A stretch of 64,000 nucleotides of DNA. Origin: Kitasatospora papulosa (lineage in GTDB: Bacteria > Actinomycetota > Actinomycetes > Streptomycetales > Streptomycetaceae). A model generated the notes under the pieces. The model did not search any database. It worked only from the letters and a program-made list of their open reading frames with translations, and was not told where the DNA came from. Below, in pieces: positions 7,331 through 15,145 of this stretch (within the stretch, counting starts at the first letter, position 1; every line of letters begins with the position of its first letter). Location of the stretch: assembly GCF_000717245.1 (NCBI RefSeq), contig NZ_JNYQ01000002.1, positions 496,001 through 560,000 on the forward strand, written 5' to 3'. The position numbers and the translations under genes were made by a program.

Positions 7331-8119
7331 ATGGTCCGACTAGTGTCTTATTTTCTTGCCGCACTGGTGAGCGGAATAGTGAGTTTCTACCTGCCTAACC
7401 CGACAGCGGTCAACCTTGTGGCGGGATTTAGTGTGGGAATGCTCATACCTACACTCGATGAAGTTGGTAAAAATCGTCAAGATATAAGACACCTATGGTA
7501 CTCGACCAGGTATAGGAATCGGAGCATTCGTGTTTCCACTTCTTACTTGTTCAGGATTAAGCTCGATGACAAGTACCTTCTGATCCGTGGGCGCAGATTC
7601 CCGCAGTTCCAGCCAGTCGGTGGTGTTCACAAAGTGACGGCACAAGGCAGCGGTAAGTTGCTTGCTATGGGGGTGACGGATGACGATCTAGTGCCTTTCG
7701 ATGCGTCGAGTAGGGGTGATCTTCGCGTTCGTGTACCCGGGCGCCAAATCGCACGCTTCTTTAACTGGTTTAATTCACGACAGGGGCGCGAGGATTCTCC
7801 GTGGCGTGAGTTCCAAGAGGAGCTCGTTGCTTCCTCGATTTTGCCGAGTTCTCATTTTCCGCACATCATGCACAACTATGTCAGGCGCGATGTGGATAAA
7901 ATTCGCTATAGCCCTCATGCGCAATCGCTTGAAATCTTGGTCGCAGACATTTATGAGCTAACGCCGAATCTTGACCAAGAGGCTGAGCTCCGCAGTCTTA
8001 TGAATTCAGGGCACCCGGATTTGCTGTGGGCAACCACGCAACAGATAAGCCGACGGGGGTCTATTCCGGGGCAGAGGCATCAAGTTGATATTGCTGCGCA
8101 TGCTCAACGGATCCTGTAG
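7331..8119 (+). CDS. Two-TM protein with SMODS-associated-like NUDIX domain, partner of the RT
   Basis: 262 aa from ATG 7331 (GGTGA about 5 nt upstream; TTG 7319 and GTG 7322 are alternatives). Two hydrophobic helices (about 5-20 and 27-43) are followed by a cytosolic domain. That domain holds a NUDIX-like strand, LLIRGRRFPQFQPVGGVHKV, and a degenerate Nudix helix, SPWREFQEELVAS, lacking part of the GX5EX7REUXEEXGU box. Similar TM-NUDIX proteins are known beside SMODS nucleotidyltransferases in conflict systems. Low G+C and the 12-bp gap tie it to the RT. It could be a membrane effector or a nucleotide sensor; this is inference. Confidence 0.6.
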   Translation: MVRLVSYFLAALVSGIVSFYLPNPTAVNLVAGFSVGMLIPTLDEVGKNRQDIRHLWYSTRYRNRSIRVSTSYLFRIKLDDKYLLIRGRRFPQFQPVGGVHKVTAQGSGKLLAMGVTDDDLVPFDASSRGDLRVRVPGRQIARFFNWFNSRQGREDSPWREFQEELVASSILPSSHFPHIMHNYVRRDVDKIRYSPHAQSLEILVADIYELTPNLDQEAELRSLMNSGHPDLLWATTQQISRRGSIPGQRHQVDIAAHAQRIL

Positions 8120-8464
8120 AGCGCGCATAGGTCGGCGGAGCGGGTTTGGCCGGTGTCCTGCCCGGTTTGGGGTCGAGCATGATCAGGGGGCCGTACGCTG
8201 GCCGGCAACTCGGGCAGGCTGTGATCCTGCCCGGAATTTGAACGAGTGGCCCCCTGGTCTTGCTCGGCGCGGGACCCGAACCGGGGAGGTGGCTAAAGCC
8301 GTGGAGCCGACCGCCCCAGCCACAGCGGGGCCCCCACCTTCTGCCCGCAGCTCGCCAGCGCGCCGCCGGGCGCGGCTAGCCGGGGCGGAGACAGGAGGCA
8401 GGCCGCGCCGCAGAGGCGGCGCGCGCCCGCGCCGTGCGCGGGCCTTGATGAAGTAGAGAAAGTC
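8120..8464. other. Gene-free, strongly structured region after the RT/NUDIX pair
   Basis: 345 bp with no credible ORF. The main element is a nested stem: 8174-8192 pairs with 8248-8266 (19 positions; 17 Watson-Crick, one G-U, one mismatch) and encloses a perfect 8-bp hairpin (8211-8218/8226-8233). Further hairpins occur around GTGGCT..AGCCAC (8289-8323), and the tail 8345-8450 is extremely G/C-rich. It could be a terminator, an RNA gene, or a cis site for replication or transfer. It separates the RT module from the convergent Nudix gene. Confidence 0.5.
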
Positions 8465-8917
8465 TTATCCCGCTGTGATCAGTTGCTTGCCGTCGTGGCT
8501 CCGCACGTGAGGCCCGTTGCCGTCCAAGGCGTCCAGGAGACGGACCGCGTAGACCTCGGCCATGCGCTCGTTGACCTCGTCGGGTGTGAGCCAGGAGACG
8601 GCTGTCGACTCACTTGATGTGCGCTCGGTGCCGCCGGAGGGCTTGCAGCGGAATACCAGGGCGACGATGCCTCGGGTCGTGTTCTTGTAGACGCCGGTGA
8701 GCTGATCCACCTTGACGTGAATGCCTGTCTCTTCCCAGACCTCGCGGGCAACGCCGGCTTCCGGCGTCTCGTTGAGTTCGAGGATGCCGCCGGGGAGTTC
8801 CCAGGTGCCGTTGTCGGCTCGGCGGATCGCCAGGAGGCGGCCGTCCTCGCGCACCACTACTCCGGCGACGGACACGGAGTGCAGGGGAGTGGGTGCCGCT
8901 TCCTGTGATTGACTCAT
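8465..8917 (-). CDS. Nudix hydrolase, Pif-like (immunity against redundant transfer)
   Basis: 150 aa with a complete Nudix box: Gly, five residues, Glu, seven residues, REVWEETGI, following ELPGGILELNETPEAGV. In pSAM2 the Pif protein is a Nudix protein encoded next to korSA that blocks transfer into cells already carrying the element; gene order here (divergent from a GntR repressor) matches. ATG 8917 lies inside the shared 16-bp operator; an in-frame ATG at 8929 is an alternative start. Confidence 0.8.
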   Translation of the reverse strand: MSQSQEAAPTPLHSVSVAGVVVREDGRLLAIRRADNGTWELPGGILELNETPEAGVAREVWEETGIHVKVDQLTGVYKNTTRGIVALVFRCKPSGGTERTSSESTAVSWLTPDEVNERMAEVYAVRLLDALDGNGPHVRSHDGKQLITAG

Positions 8918-8927
8918 GTAGAGGAGC
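8912..8927. promoter_or_regulatory. KorSA-like operator, copy A
   Basis: ACTCATGTAGAGGAGC between the divergent Nudix and GntR genes. It matches 9780-9795 in all but two of 16 positions and overlaps the Nudix start codon. Likely bound by the GntR protein encoded at 8948. Confidence 0.7.
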
Positions 8928-8947
8928 ATAGGAGGCAGGGAAGGACT

Positions 8948-9727
8948 ATGGGAACTGCGGCGGGAGGGGCCGGTTCCGGTCCTCGGTATGTGCAGATCGC
9001 TGATGACCTCGTGCAGCAGATCCGGGCGGGGGTGCTCAAGGCCGGCGACATGGTGCCGAGCGAGTCCGAGCTGGTGGATCGCTACGGGGTCTCCGGCGGG
9101 ACGATCCGTAAGGCCATGGTCGAGGTACGGACGAGTGGGCTCGTCGAGACCAGGCATGGCAAAGGCTCGATCGTGAAAAATCGGCCCCCCGTACGGCACC
9201 GCTCCTCCGATCGGTTCCGGCGCTCGCTCCGCCAAGGTGGCCAGGCTGCCTACCTCGCGGAGTCGGCCCAGTCCGGCGCCACCGCGAAAGTCAGCGTCCT
9301 CTACATCGGTCCCATGGACGCGCCCGAGGATGCGGCCGAGCGTCTGGGCGTTCCCGCCGGTACACAGGTGTTGGCCCGCCGGCGCCTCTACTTCCGTAAC
9401 GGCACCCCGGTGGAGACCGCCTCGTCGTACCTGCCCTGGGACGTGGTGAAGGAGATCCCGGAGCTGTTCGCCGAGAACCCCGGGGGCGGCGGCATCTATG
9501 CCCGACTCGAAGACCACGGGCATGAGTTCGCGGAGTTCGTCGAGACGCTGCAAGCGCGCCCGGCCTCGAAGTCGGAGGCGTCGGAACTGACGCTTAGCCC
9601 GGGTGCGCCCGTGGTTCACCTGATCCGGGAGGCCCGGACGACTGCGGGTCGGGTGGTCGAGGTGTGCGACACGCTCATGGCCGCTGACCAGTTCGTTTTC
9701 GAGTATCGGATCCCTGCTGACGACTGA
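8948..9727 (+). CDS. KorSA-like GntR repressor of the transfer genes
   Basis: 259 aa from ATG 8948, which has an ideal AGGGAAGGA site (8937-8945). Residues about 13-80 are a GntR winged helix (RYVQIADDLVQQIRAGVLKAG, then VDRYGVSGGTIRKAMVEVRTSGLV). The rest is a UTRA domain. AICEs of this type encode a GntR repressor (KorSA in pSAM2) controlling activation, replication and transfer. Operator copies on both sides of the gene support autoregulation and control of the downstream operon. A terminator (9746-9779) follows. Confidence 0.88.
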   Translation: MGTAAGGAGSGPRYVQIADDLVQQIRAGVLKAGDMVPSESELVDRYGVSGGTIRKAMVEVRTSGLVETRHGKGSIVKNRPPVRHRSSDRFRRSLRQGGQAAYLAESAQSGATAKVSVLYIGPMDAPEDAAERLGVPAGTQVLARRRLYFRNGTPVETASSYLPWDVVKEIPELFAENPGGGGIYARLEDHGHEFAEFVETLQARPASKSEASELTLSPGAPVVHLIREARTTAGRVVEVCDTLMAADQFVFEYRIPADD

Positions 9728-9745
9728 CGTCCCCTCAACTTTCCG

Positions 9746-9779
9746 CAACCCGTCGTGAGTTCTTCTTCGCGACGGGTTG
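9746..9779 (+). terminator. Terminator after the KorSA-like gene
   Basis: Perfect 10-bp stem CAACCCGTCG/CGACGGGTTG with a 14-nt loop. It insulates the repressor from the transfer operon and directly abuts operator copy B. Confidence 0.75.
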
Positions 9780-9858
9780 ACTCATGTACAGGAGTCGGGC
9801 ACTCTTCTTCATGTCACTCATATACATGAGTGGCGGAGTTCAGCATCTATAGAGGAGT
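9780..9858 (+). promoter_or_regulatory. Operator cluster B-C-D upstream of the transfer operon
   Basis: Copy B ACTCATGTACAGGAGT (9780-9795), copy C ACTCATATACATGAGT (9816-9831) and a weaker copy D (9843-9858, best in its AGAGGAGT half, which also forms the ribosome-binding site of the next gene). The consensus is a near-perfect palindrome built from ACTCMTGTACAKGAGT. The promoter of the transfer operon should lie among them. Confidence 0.72.
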
Positions 9859-9866
9859 GATCTGCT

Positions 9867-10226
9867 GTGCGTCAGATTCCCGTCGACACCTCCAGCGCTG
9901 TCGTGATGGTCGCCAAGCCTCCGCTGGTCAAGGTCCGTGACCGCCGCACCGGTGAGATCGCCACCGACATGGAGACCGGTGCTCAGCTCATGACCGTGGA
10001 CGTGATGTTCGCGGCGAACGAGGAGGTGGAGATCCTGTCCGTCACCGTTCCGGAGCCCGGGATCACCGGTGAGCTGTCCATGGGTACGCCGGTCGCGCTC
10101 ACCGGCCTGGTCGCCCGTCCGTGGGAGAACGACTTCAACGGCCAGCGGCGGCACGGCATCGCGTTCCGCGCGGTCGCCGTCACCTCGCTCGCCGACGTCG
10201 CCGCCGCAGGGTCGAAGGCGGCCTAG
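9867..10226 (+). CDS. SCO3933-family AICE regulatory/accessory protein
   Basis: 119 aa from GTG 9867 with GAGGAG 9-14 nt upstream. The sequence is beta-rich and OB-fold-like (PPLVKVRDRRTGEIATD, then ELSMGTPVALTGLVARPW). This family is nearly always encoded directly in front of the FtsK-type transfer gene in Streptomyces AICEs; a single-strand-binding or regulatory role has been suggested but is not visible here. It starts the transfer operon and the next gene follows after 2 bp. Confidence 0.75.
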   Translation: MRQIPVDTSSAVVMVAKPPLVKVRDRRTGEIATDMETGAQLMTVDVMFAANEEVEILSVTVPEPGITGELSMGTPVALTGLVARPWENDFNGQRRHGIAFRAVAVTSLADVAAAGSKAA

Positions 10227-10228
10227 TC

Positions 10229-11581
10229 ATGACCGCCTTCACGGTCGCTCTGGTGCTGGTCGTCGCCGCTGCGGGTCTCCTGCGGTGGCGGCGGCCCGCC
10301 TGGTACTGGCTGGCCTTCGGGGTCACTCTGGCCGCGCTGCGGGTCTTGGTCCGGTACCGCTCGGTCATGGACGCGTGCGGGTTGACCGTTCCGCCGGCGC
10401 GGTGGCGGTTAGCTCTGGCTCGGGCCACCAACCAGCCGATACCTGAGCCCCGCCCACCGCGTATCCGGCGACTGCGGCCGACTCGCACCGGCCTGGTCCT
10501 CCGACTCAAGCTCGGTCCCGGCCAAGACGTCTTCGACATCGCTGCGGCCTCGGACCGGCTTCGGCACTCGTTCTCGATGTTCGGCGTGACCTCGCGTGAG
10601 GTGCGGTCCGGTGTCGTCGAGGTGCGGATGACCGGATACGACGTGCTCAAGCGGGTGCAGATGCCTGCTGAGACGGAGACCCGGGCGATGCGGGTACCGG
10701 TCGCCCTCCGGGAGGACGGGTCGGTGCACTACCGCGACTACCGCGCGATACCTCATGCCCTCACCCTCGGCGCCACGGAGTCCGGCAAGTCGGTCTACCA
10801 ACGCAACCTGGTCGCCGGCCTTGCTCCTCTGGACGTTGCCCTCGTCGGCATCGACTGCAAGCAAGGGGTCGAACTCTTCCCGCTGGCGCGCCGGTTCTCA
10901 GCGCTGGCCGACAGCCCGGACACCGCTGCCGAACTCCTCGATGCACTCGTGGCGCGGATGGCGGACGTCTACCGCCTCATCCGTACCCAGCAGCGCATCA
11001 CCGTCGATGTACCGGACGCGGAGATCGCCGCCGACATCTGGGACCTGCCTGATGGGCTCCGCCCGACCCCGGTCGTCGTCCTGGTCGACGAGGTGGCCGA
11101 ACTCGCTCTGTACGCAACGAAGGAGGAGGAGAGGCGGCGGGACCGCATCATCACCGCCTTGGTCCGTCTCGCGCAGCTCGGCCGCGCCGCCGGTATCTAC
11201 CTCGAAATCTGCGGACAGCGCTTCGGCTCCGAACTCGGCAAGGGCATCACCATGCTCCGCGCCCAACTCACCGGCCGCACCGCCCACCGTCTCAACGACG
11301 AGACCTCCGCCAACATGGCCTTCGGCGACATCGCCCCGGACGCGGTCCTCGCCGCCATCCAGATTCCCGCCGAACTGCGAGGCCTCGCCATCGCGGGAGA
11401 CGCGTCCGGCGGTTGGCACCGCATCCGTGCTCCGCACACCTCGCTCCGCCAGGCCGTGAACCTCTGCAACCGGTACGCCGACAGGACCCCTGACCTGCCC
11501 GAGCTGGCCCCTTTCCGGCCCACCACCGGCACCGCCACCGAACTTGTGCCATCGGCGAAGGCCTCTCCGGCCACCGCCTGA
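10229..11581 (+). CDS. FtsK/SpoIIIE-type conjugal DNA translocase (TraB/TraSA-like)
   Basis: 450 aa. Two N-terminal TM helices (about 4-18 and 24-42) precede a RecA-like motor with Walker A GATESGKS (181-188; the usual Thr-Gly is Thr-Glu here) and Walker B VVVLVDEVAEL (about 280-290). Such proteins move double-stranded plasmid DNA between mycelial compartments. ATG 10229 is chosen because it begins the hydrophobic segment and follows the previous stop by 2 bp. The shorter length than chromosomal FtsK is normal for AICE Tra proteins. Confidence 0.92.
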   Translation: MTAFTVALVLVVAAAGLLRWRRPAWYWLAFGVTLAALRVLVRYRSVMDACGLTVPPARWRLALARATNQPIPEPRPPRIRRLRPTRTGLVLRLKLGPGQDVFDIAAASDRLRHSFSMFGVTSREVRSGVVEVRMTGYDVLKRVQMPAETETRAMRVPVALREDGSVHYRDYRAIPHALTLGATESGKSVYQRNLVAGLAPLDVALVGIDCKQGVELFPLARRFSALADSPDTAAELLDALVARMADVYRLIRTQQRITVDVPDAEIAADIWDLPDGLRPTPVVVLVDEVAELALYATKEEERRRDRIITALVRLAQLGRAAGIYLEICGQRFGSELGKGITMLRAQLTGRTAHRLNDETSANMAFGDIAPDAVLAAIQIPAELRGLAIAGDASGGWHRIRAPHTSLRQAVNLCNRYADRTPDLPELAPFRPTTGTATELVPSAKASPATA

Positions 11582-11661
11582 ACTCTCCCCCCACCCGGTA
11601 GGCGTGACCGTCTTCGCGCCGAGTCCCTACCACCGCCATGCCCAGAGAAGGGAGAACCGCC

Positions 11662-11847
11662 ATGTGCCCCGACTGCGAGGACTTCGCCCGGACCGTGCTC
11701 CTGCTCGGCCAACTCGCCCTGTACGCCGACATGGCCGACGCCGACCTCGACTTCGTGGACGTCGTCAGCCCGTCCCTCGCCGTATCGCTGCCGGAGCCGC
11801 CGCCGGGCACGTTCCCGGACGACTCCGACCCCGCTGAGGACTCCTGA
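11662..11847 (+). CDS. Small conserved AICE protein
   Basis: 61 aa from ATG 11662, which follows AGAAGGGAG; the in-frame ATG at 11638 lacks such a site. Begins MCPDCEDFARTVLLLGQLA, with a CxxC pair and a helical segment, then an acidic tail. The stop overlaps the next ATG, showing coupling to the Spd-like gene. Function unknown; similar small genes occur at this position in related elements. Confidence 0.6.
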   Translation: MCPDCEDFARTVLLLGQLALYADMADADLDFVDVVSPSLAVSLPEPPPGTFPDDSDPAEDS

Positions 11848-12512
11848 TGGGCGCCCGTCACGGTCTCCGGATCGACGCGGTGTTGATCCAGGCGGTCATC
11901 GCCGGAGCTCTGTCCTTCGCCCACCTGCACGACCTCGCCGCCGCGGCCGGACAGGACGGCTGGAAGGCATGGGCCTACCCGGTCAGCGTCGACCTGCTCC
12001 TTGTCGCCGCCTGGCGTCGGCTGCGCAGCGAGGGTCCGTCCCGGTTGGCCTGGTGCTGGTTCCTGATCGCCCTGTTCGCCTCGCTCGGCGCCAACGTCGC
12101 CACCGCCGGGTTCCTCGACCTGGCCGACCCGCCGGCCCCGCTCCGGCTCGGCATCGCCGGATGGCCCGCACTCGCCTTCCTCGGCGGCACACTCCTCGCC
12201 CACTCGTCGGGGAAGCCGGAGCCAGCTCCGCCAGCCGCCGTCACGGAGACAAAGGACGTCGAGCCAGCGCGTACGCCTGACGCCGCCCCGATCCCATCCC
12301 TGGCCGATGAACCCCCTGCGACAACGCCCCTGTCCTCGCAACCGGCCGCGCCCCCGGATCCGCCCGTTCCCGCCGTGCTGATCGACCACGCCCGCAAGGT
12401 CGCCGACGAGTACCGCACCCGCACCGGATCACCGATCGACACCGACACCCTCCGCTCCCGCCTCGGCGTTCCGCCCCACCTCGCCGACGCCATCGCCGCC
12501 CGCCTCAGCTGA
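11847..12512 (+). CDS. DUF2637/SpdA-like membrane protein (intramycelial spread)
   Basis: 221 aa. Hydrophobic segments at about 14-30, 42-55, 68-88 and 100-117 are typical of the DUF2637 family found in AICE transfer operons. A Pro/Ala-rich linker (about 120-175) leads to a C-terminal helical domain (VADEYRTRTGSPIDTDTLRSRL) that may bind DNA. Spd proteins help spread transferred DNA along recipient hyphae. ATG overlaps the preceding stop. Confidence 0.75.
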   Translation: MGARHGLRIDAVLIQAVIAGALSFAHLHDLAAAAGQDGWKAWAYPVSVDLLLVAAWRRLRSEGPSRLAWCWFLIALFASLGANVATAGFLDLADPPAPLRLGIAGWPALAFLGGTLLAHSSGKPEPAPPAAVTETKDVEPARTPDAAPIPSLADEPPATTPLSSQPAAPPDPPVPAVLIDHARKVADEYRTRTGSPIDTDTLRSRLGVPPHLADAIAARLS

Positions 12513-12530
12513 CCGCAACGGAGAACTGAG

Positions 12531-12716
12531 ATGACCCACGATCCCGCCGACCTGACCGTGGACGACTACCTCGACGGAGCGCGTGAGATGGCCGCAGCCG
12601 GACGCCCCTTCCTCGCCCACCTGCTCGCCGAGGAAGCCGCACGGCGCGTCGACGACCCGGCCACCGCCCGCAGCATCCGCGCCCAGTACACCGACCCGAC
12701 GACCGACAGGGGCTGA
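12531..12716 (+). CDS. Small hypothetical AICE protein
   Basis: 61 aa, helical (VDDYLDGAREMAAAGRPFLAHLLAEEAARRV). An in-operon position and AACGGAGAACTGAG before the ATG support it as a real gene. No family recognised. Confidence 0.6.
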   Translation: MTHDPADLTVDDYLDGAREMAAAGRPFLAHLLAEEAARRVDDPATARSIRAQYTDPTTDRG

Positions 12717-12721
12717 CCGAC

Positions 12722-12904
12722 ATGCCCGCCCGCGACAGCTTCCACTCCGTGATGCGTATCGGCCCCGTGCAGATCGGCACCCACCGCGACCGCACCGCCC
12801 ACGCCGCCGTCTGCACTGCCGACCGCTGCGGCTGGTCCGCCGACTACTCCAGCCGGACCGCCGCCCAACTCGCCGCCCGTACCCATCGCTGCACCGTCCG
12901 ATAG
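12722..12904 (+). CDS. Mobile-element transfer protein, small
   Basis: 60 aa. Contains MRIGPVQIGTHRDR, CTADRCGWSADY and a C-terminal HRCTV, a Cys/His pattern typical of the small mobile-element transfer proteins in SLP1/pSAM2-like elements; it may bind zinc. It is 5 bp from the previous stop. Confidence 0.68.
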   Translation: MPARDSFHSVMRIGPVQIGTHRDRTAHAAVCTADRCGWSADYSSRTAAQLAARTHRCTVR

Positions 12905-12916
12905 GAGACAGCGTCC

Positions 12917-13072
12917 ATGGACGTCCCCCTCTGGATCGCCCTGCTGGTCGTCGGCTACCTCGGCATCAAGCTCTTCCGCCCGCCGGCGTGGCTGATCTGC
13001 GTACTCCTCCTCGGCGGCTACCTCCTCGCCGACAGCCTCGTCGCCTCCGTCATCGACACCGCCGTCAAGTAA
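12917..13072 (+). CDS. Small two-helix membrane protein (Spd-like)
   Basis: 51 aa starting ATG 12917 with AGGAGA about 9 nt upstream. Nearly the entire protein is hydrophobic (MDVPLWIALLVVGYLGIKLF, then WLICVLLLGGYLLADSLV), giving two membrane helices. Its position between the transfer protein and the SpdB-like gene suggests a spread function. Confidence 0.65.
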   Translation: MDVPLWIALLVVGYLGIKLFRPPAWLICVLLLGGYLLADSLVASVIDTAVK

Positions 13073-13099
13073 CCCGCGCCCGGGAGAGGAGAACCACCC

Positions 13100-13414
13100 A
13101 TGTTCCAGCCCAAGATCCCGACCATGCCGCAGCCCTCGGGCCTGGTCACCCCGCCCGCCGTCGTCCAGCCGACCACCATCACGCCGGGCACGCCTGCCCC
13201 GGCACCCGCCGCCGCCCCTGAGCCGTCCCGTCCGGTCGTACAGCTCACCCCCGGCACCGCGGTCGCGCTCGTCGGTGCCGGTACTGCCGTCGTCCTGGTC
13301 GTCGGCACCGTCTTGGTCTCGCTGCTCCTGGCGGTCGCCGTCACCAGCGCATCGGTCGCCGTCTGTGCGGTCGTCGTGCGCTCCCTGATCGCGTCCGACG
13401 CCAAACGCCGCTGA
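13100..13414 (+). CDS. SpdB-like plasmid spread membrane protein
   Basis: 104 aa. A Pro/Ala-rich N-terminal half is followed by one long hydrophobic stretch (about 52-92; GTAVALVGAGTAVVLVVGTV and beyond) and a basic C terminus. GAGAGGAG precedes ATG. This matches SpdB-type proteins of Streptomyces transfer operons. The gap to rep (91 bp) may contain a separate promoter. Confidence 0.7.
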   Translation: MFQPKIPTMPQPSGLVTPPAVVQPTTITPGTPAPAPAAAPEPSRPVVQLTPGTAVALVGAGTAVVLVVGTVLVSLLLAVAVTSASVAVCAVVVRSLIASDAKRR

Positions 13415-13505
13415 CCGGCCCCCGGGCGGCCTCGATACCGCCAAGCATCCGCCGCCCGGGAGCCGTACCCACCGATCGATCTCGCAACCGGAAGGAACTC
13501 CCAGC

Positions 13506-14921
13506 ATGGCCCACCGGCCCTCACCCTCGGAACAGAAGCGGTCCATGCCCGCCCCACAGCTCGACCCGACCGTCCTCGGGGACGTCCTCCGGGTGGCCTC
13601 GGCCTCCGACTACACCCGCTGGGAGGACCAGATCCGCCGTACCGGCGGCTGTGCCGACCCCGTCCATCTGAGCGGCTGGGTAACCCATAAGGACAAGACC
13701 ACCGGCGAGACCCTGCACCGCTACTCGACCGCGTACGAGCCGGGCGGACGCCTCCGTATCGCCTGCGGCAACCGCCGTGCCTCCCGCTGCCCCTCCTGTG
13801 CCTGGACCTACGCGGGCGACACCTACCACCTGATCCGTGCCGGCCTCGCCGGAGACGATCGCCGCGACATCACCGCCGCTGTCCGCGACCACCCGCGCGT
13901 CTTCGCCACCCTCACCGCACCCTCGTTCGGCCCCGTCCACAACCGCCCCGACCGGGGCACCTGCGGTTGCGGCACGGCACACGCCCCGGACTCCGGAGAC
14001 CTGGGCTCCGCCCTTGACCCGGAGACCTACGACTACGCGGGCGCCGTGCTTTTCAACAACCACGCCGGGGAGCTCTGGCAGCGTTTCACCACCCGACTCC
14101 GCCGCGAACTCGCCATCCACGCAGGAATCCCACGCCGTGAGCTGGGCGACCATCTCCGCGTCTCCTTCGGCAAGGTCGCGGAGTTCCAGAAGCGCGGAGC
14201 CCTCCACTTCCACGCCGTCATACGTCTCGACGGCCCGGAGGGACCTCGTACGCCGCCGCCCTCTTGGGCCACGGTCGATCTCCTCACCGACGCGATACGC
14301 GCCGCAGCCGCGCACTCGTACACGTCGGTCTCCGTCCCGGCTGCCGGTGAACAGTCGGCCCGGACCTTCCGGTGGGGCCGACAGCTCGACGTCCGCCCGG
14401 TCAAGGCTTTCGGCGACGGTTCAGATGTCACCGAACAGGCTGTTGCCTCGTACGTGGCCAAGTACGCCACCAAAGCCGCCGAGAACACCGGCACCCTGGA
14501 CCGCCGCATCGGCGAACTCGCCGAACTCGACCGCCACCGCGTTCCCGATCACACCCGTCGGCTCATCACCGCATGCCGTGAGCTCGACACCCTCTATCCG
14601 GACCGGCGTCTCTGGGCCTGGGCCCACATGCTCGGCTTTCGCGGCCACTTCTCGTCCAAGTCCCGCACCTACTCGACCACCCTCGGCGCCCTCCGCCAGG
14701 AACGCGCCGACTATCGCGCTGCGCAGGAAGCGACGGTCCTCGGCCTGGCCGACCGTGAACCGGACACCGTCCTCGTCCTGGCGGACTGGCAGTACGTCGG
14801 CCACGGGCACACCCCCGGCGAAGGGGCTCTGGCCGCCACCATCGCCCGTGACCTCCAGACCAACCGCGAGACCGCCCGGGACGCACTGAAGGACCGCACT
14901 GCCAACGAGGGGGAGTGGTGA
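13506..14921 (+). CDS. Rolling-circle replication initiator (RepSA-like)
   Basis: 471 aa. Contains a CxxC-type zinc pattern (CGNRRASRCPSC, 88-98; CGCG at 153-156), an HUH-type motif LHFHAVI with His234/His236, and candidate nicking tyrosines in ASYVAKYATK (Tyr316, Tyr320). AICE initiators of this family nick the origin after excision to allow replication before transfer. GGAAGGAAC precedes ATG 13506. Its stop overlaps the xis start, giving a rep-xis-int operon as in pSAM2. Confidence 0.9.
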   Translation: MAHRPSPSEQKRSMPAPQLDPTVLGDVLRVASASDYTRWEDQIRRTGGCADPVHLSGWVTHKDKTTGETLHRYSTAYEPGGRLRIACGNRRASRCPSCAWTYAGDTYHLIRAGLAGDDRRDITAAVRDHPRVFATLTAPSFGPVHNRPDRGTCGCGTAHAPDSGDLGSALDPETYDYAGAVLFNNHAGELWQRFTTRLRRELAIHAGIPRRELGDHLRVSFGKVAEFQKRGALHFHAVIRLDGPEGPRTPPPSWATVDLLTDAIRAAAAHSYTSVSVPAAGEQSARTFRWGRQLDVRPVKAFGDGSDVTEQAVASYVAKYATKAAENTGTLDRRIGELAELDRHRVPDHTRRLITACRELDTLYPDRRLWAWAHMLGFRGHFSSKSRTYSTTLGALRQERADYRAAQEATVLGLADREPDTVLVLADWQYVGHGHTPGEGALAATIARDLQTNRETARDALKDRTANEGEW

Positions 14922-15145
14922 CCGTGGCGGACCGACTGCTCACCGTGAATCAGGTCGCCGAACGCCTCGGCACCGGCCTCCGCTTCCCACGCCGGCTCAT
15001 CGAGGAACGCCGCATCACGTTCGTCAAGGTCGGCCGACATGTCCGCATCCCCGAGAGCGCCGTGGAGGAGTACGTCAGTGCCCACACGGTGGCGCCGATC
15101 GTCCTGCGGCCCACCTCGGCGTACTCGTACCGGAGGGCTGCCTGA
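14918..15145 (+). CDS. xis: Excisionase-like HTH protein
   Basis: 75 aa. MerR/HTH_17-type helix-turn-helix (LLTVNQVAERLGT, then RRLIEERRITFVKVGRHVRI) as in AICE Xis proteins that direct integrase towards excision. GTG 14918 overlaps the rep stop; GTG 14924, with GGGGGAG 9 nt upstream, is an equally good start. The stop overlaps the integrase ATG. Confidence 0.85.
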   Translation: MTVADRLLTVNQVAERLGTGLRFPRRLIEERRITFVKVGRHVRIPESAVEEYVSAHTVAPIVLRPTSAYSYRRAA

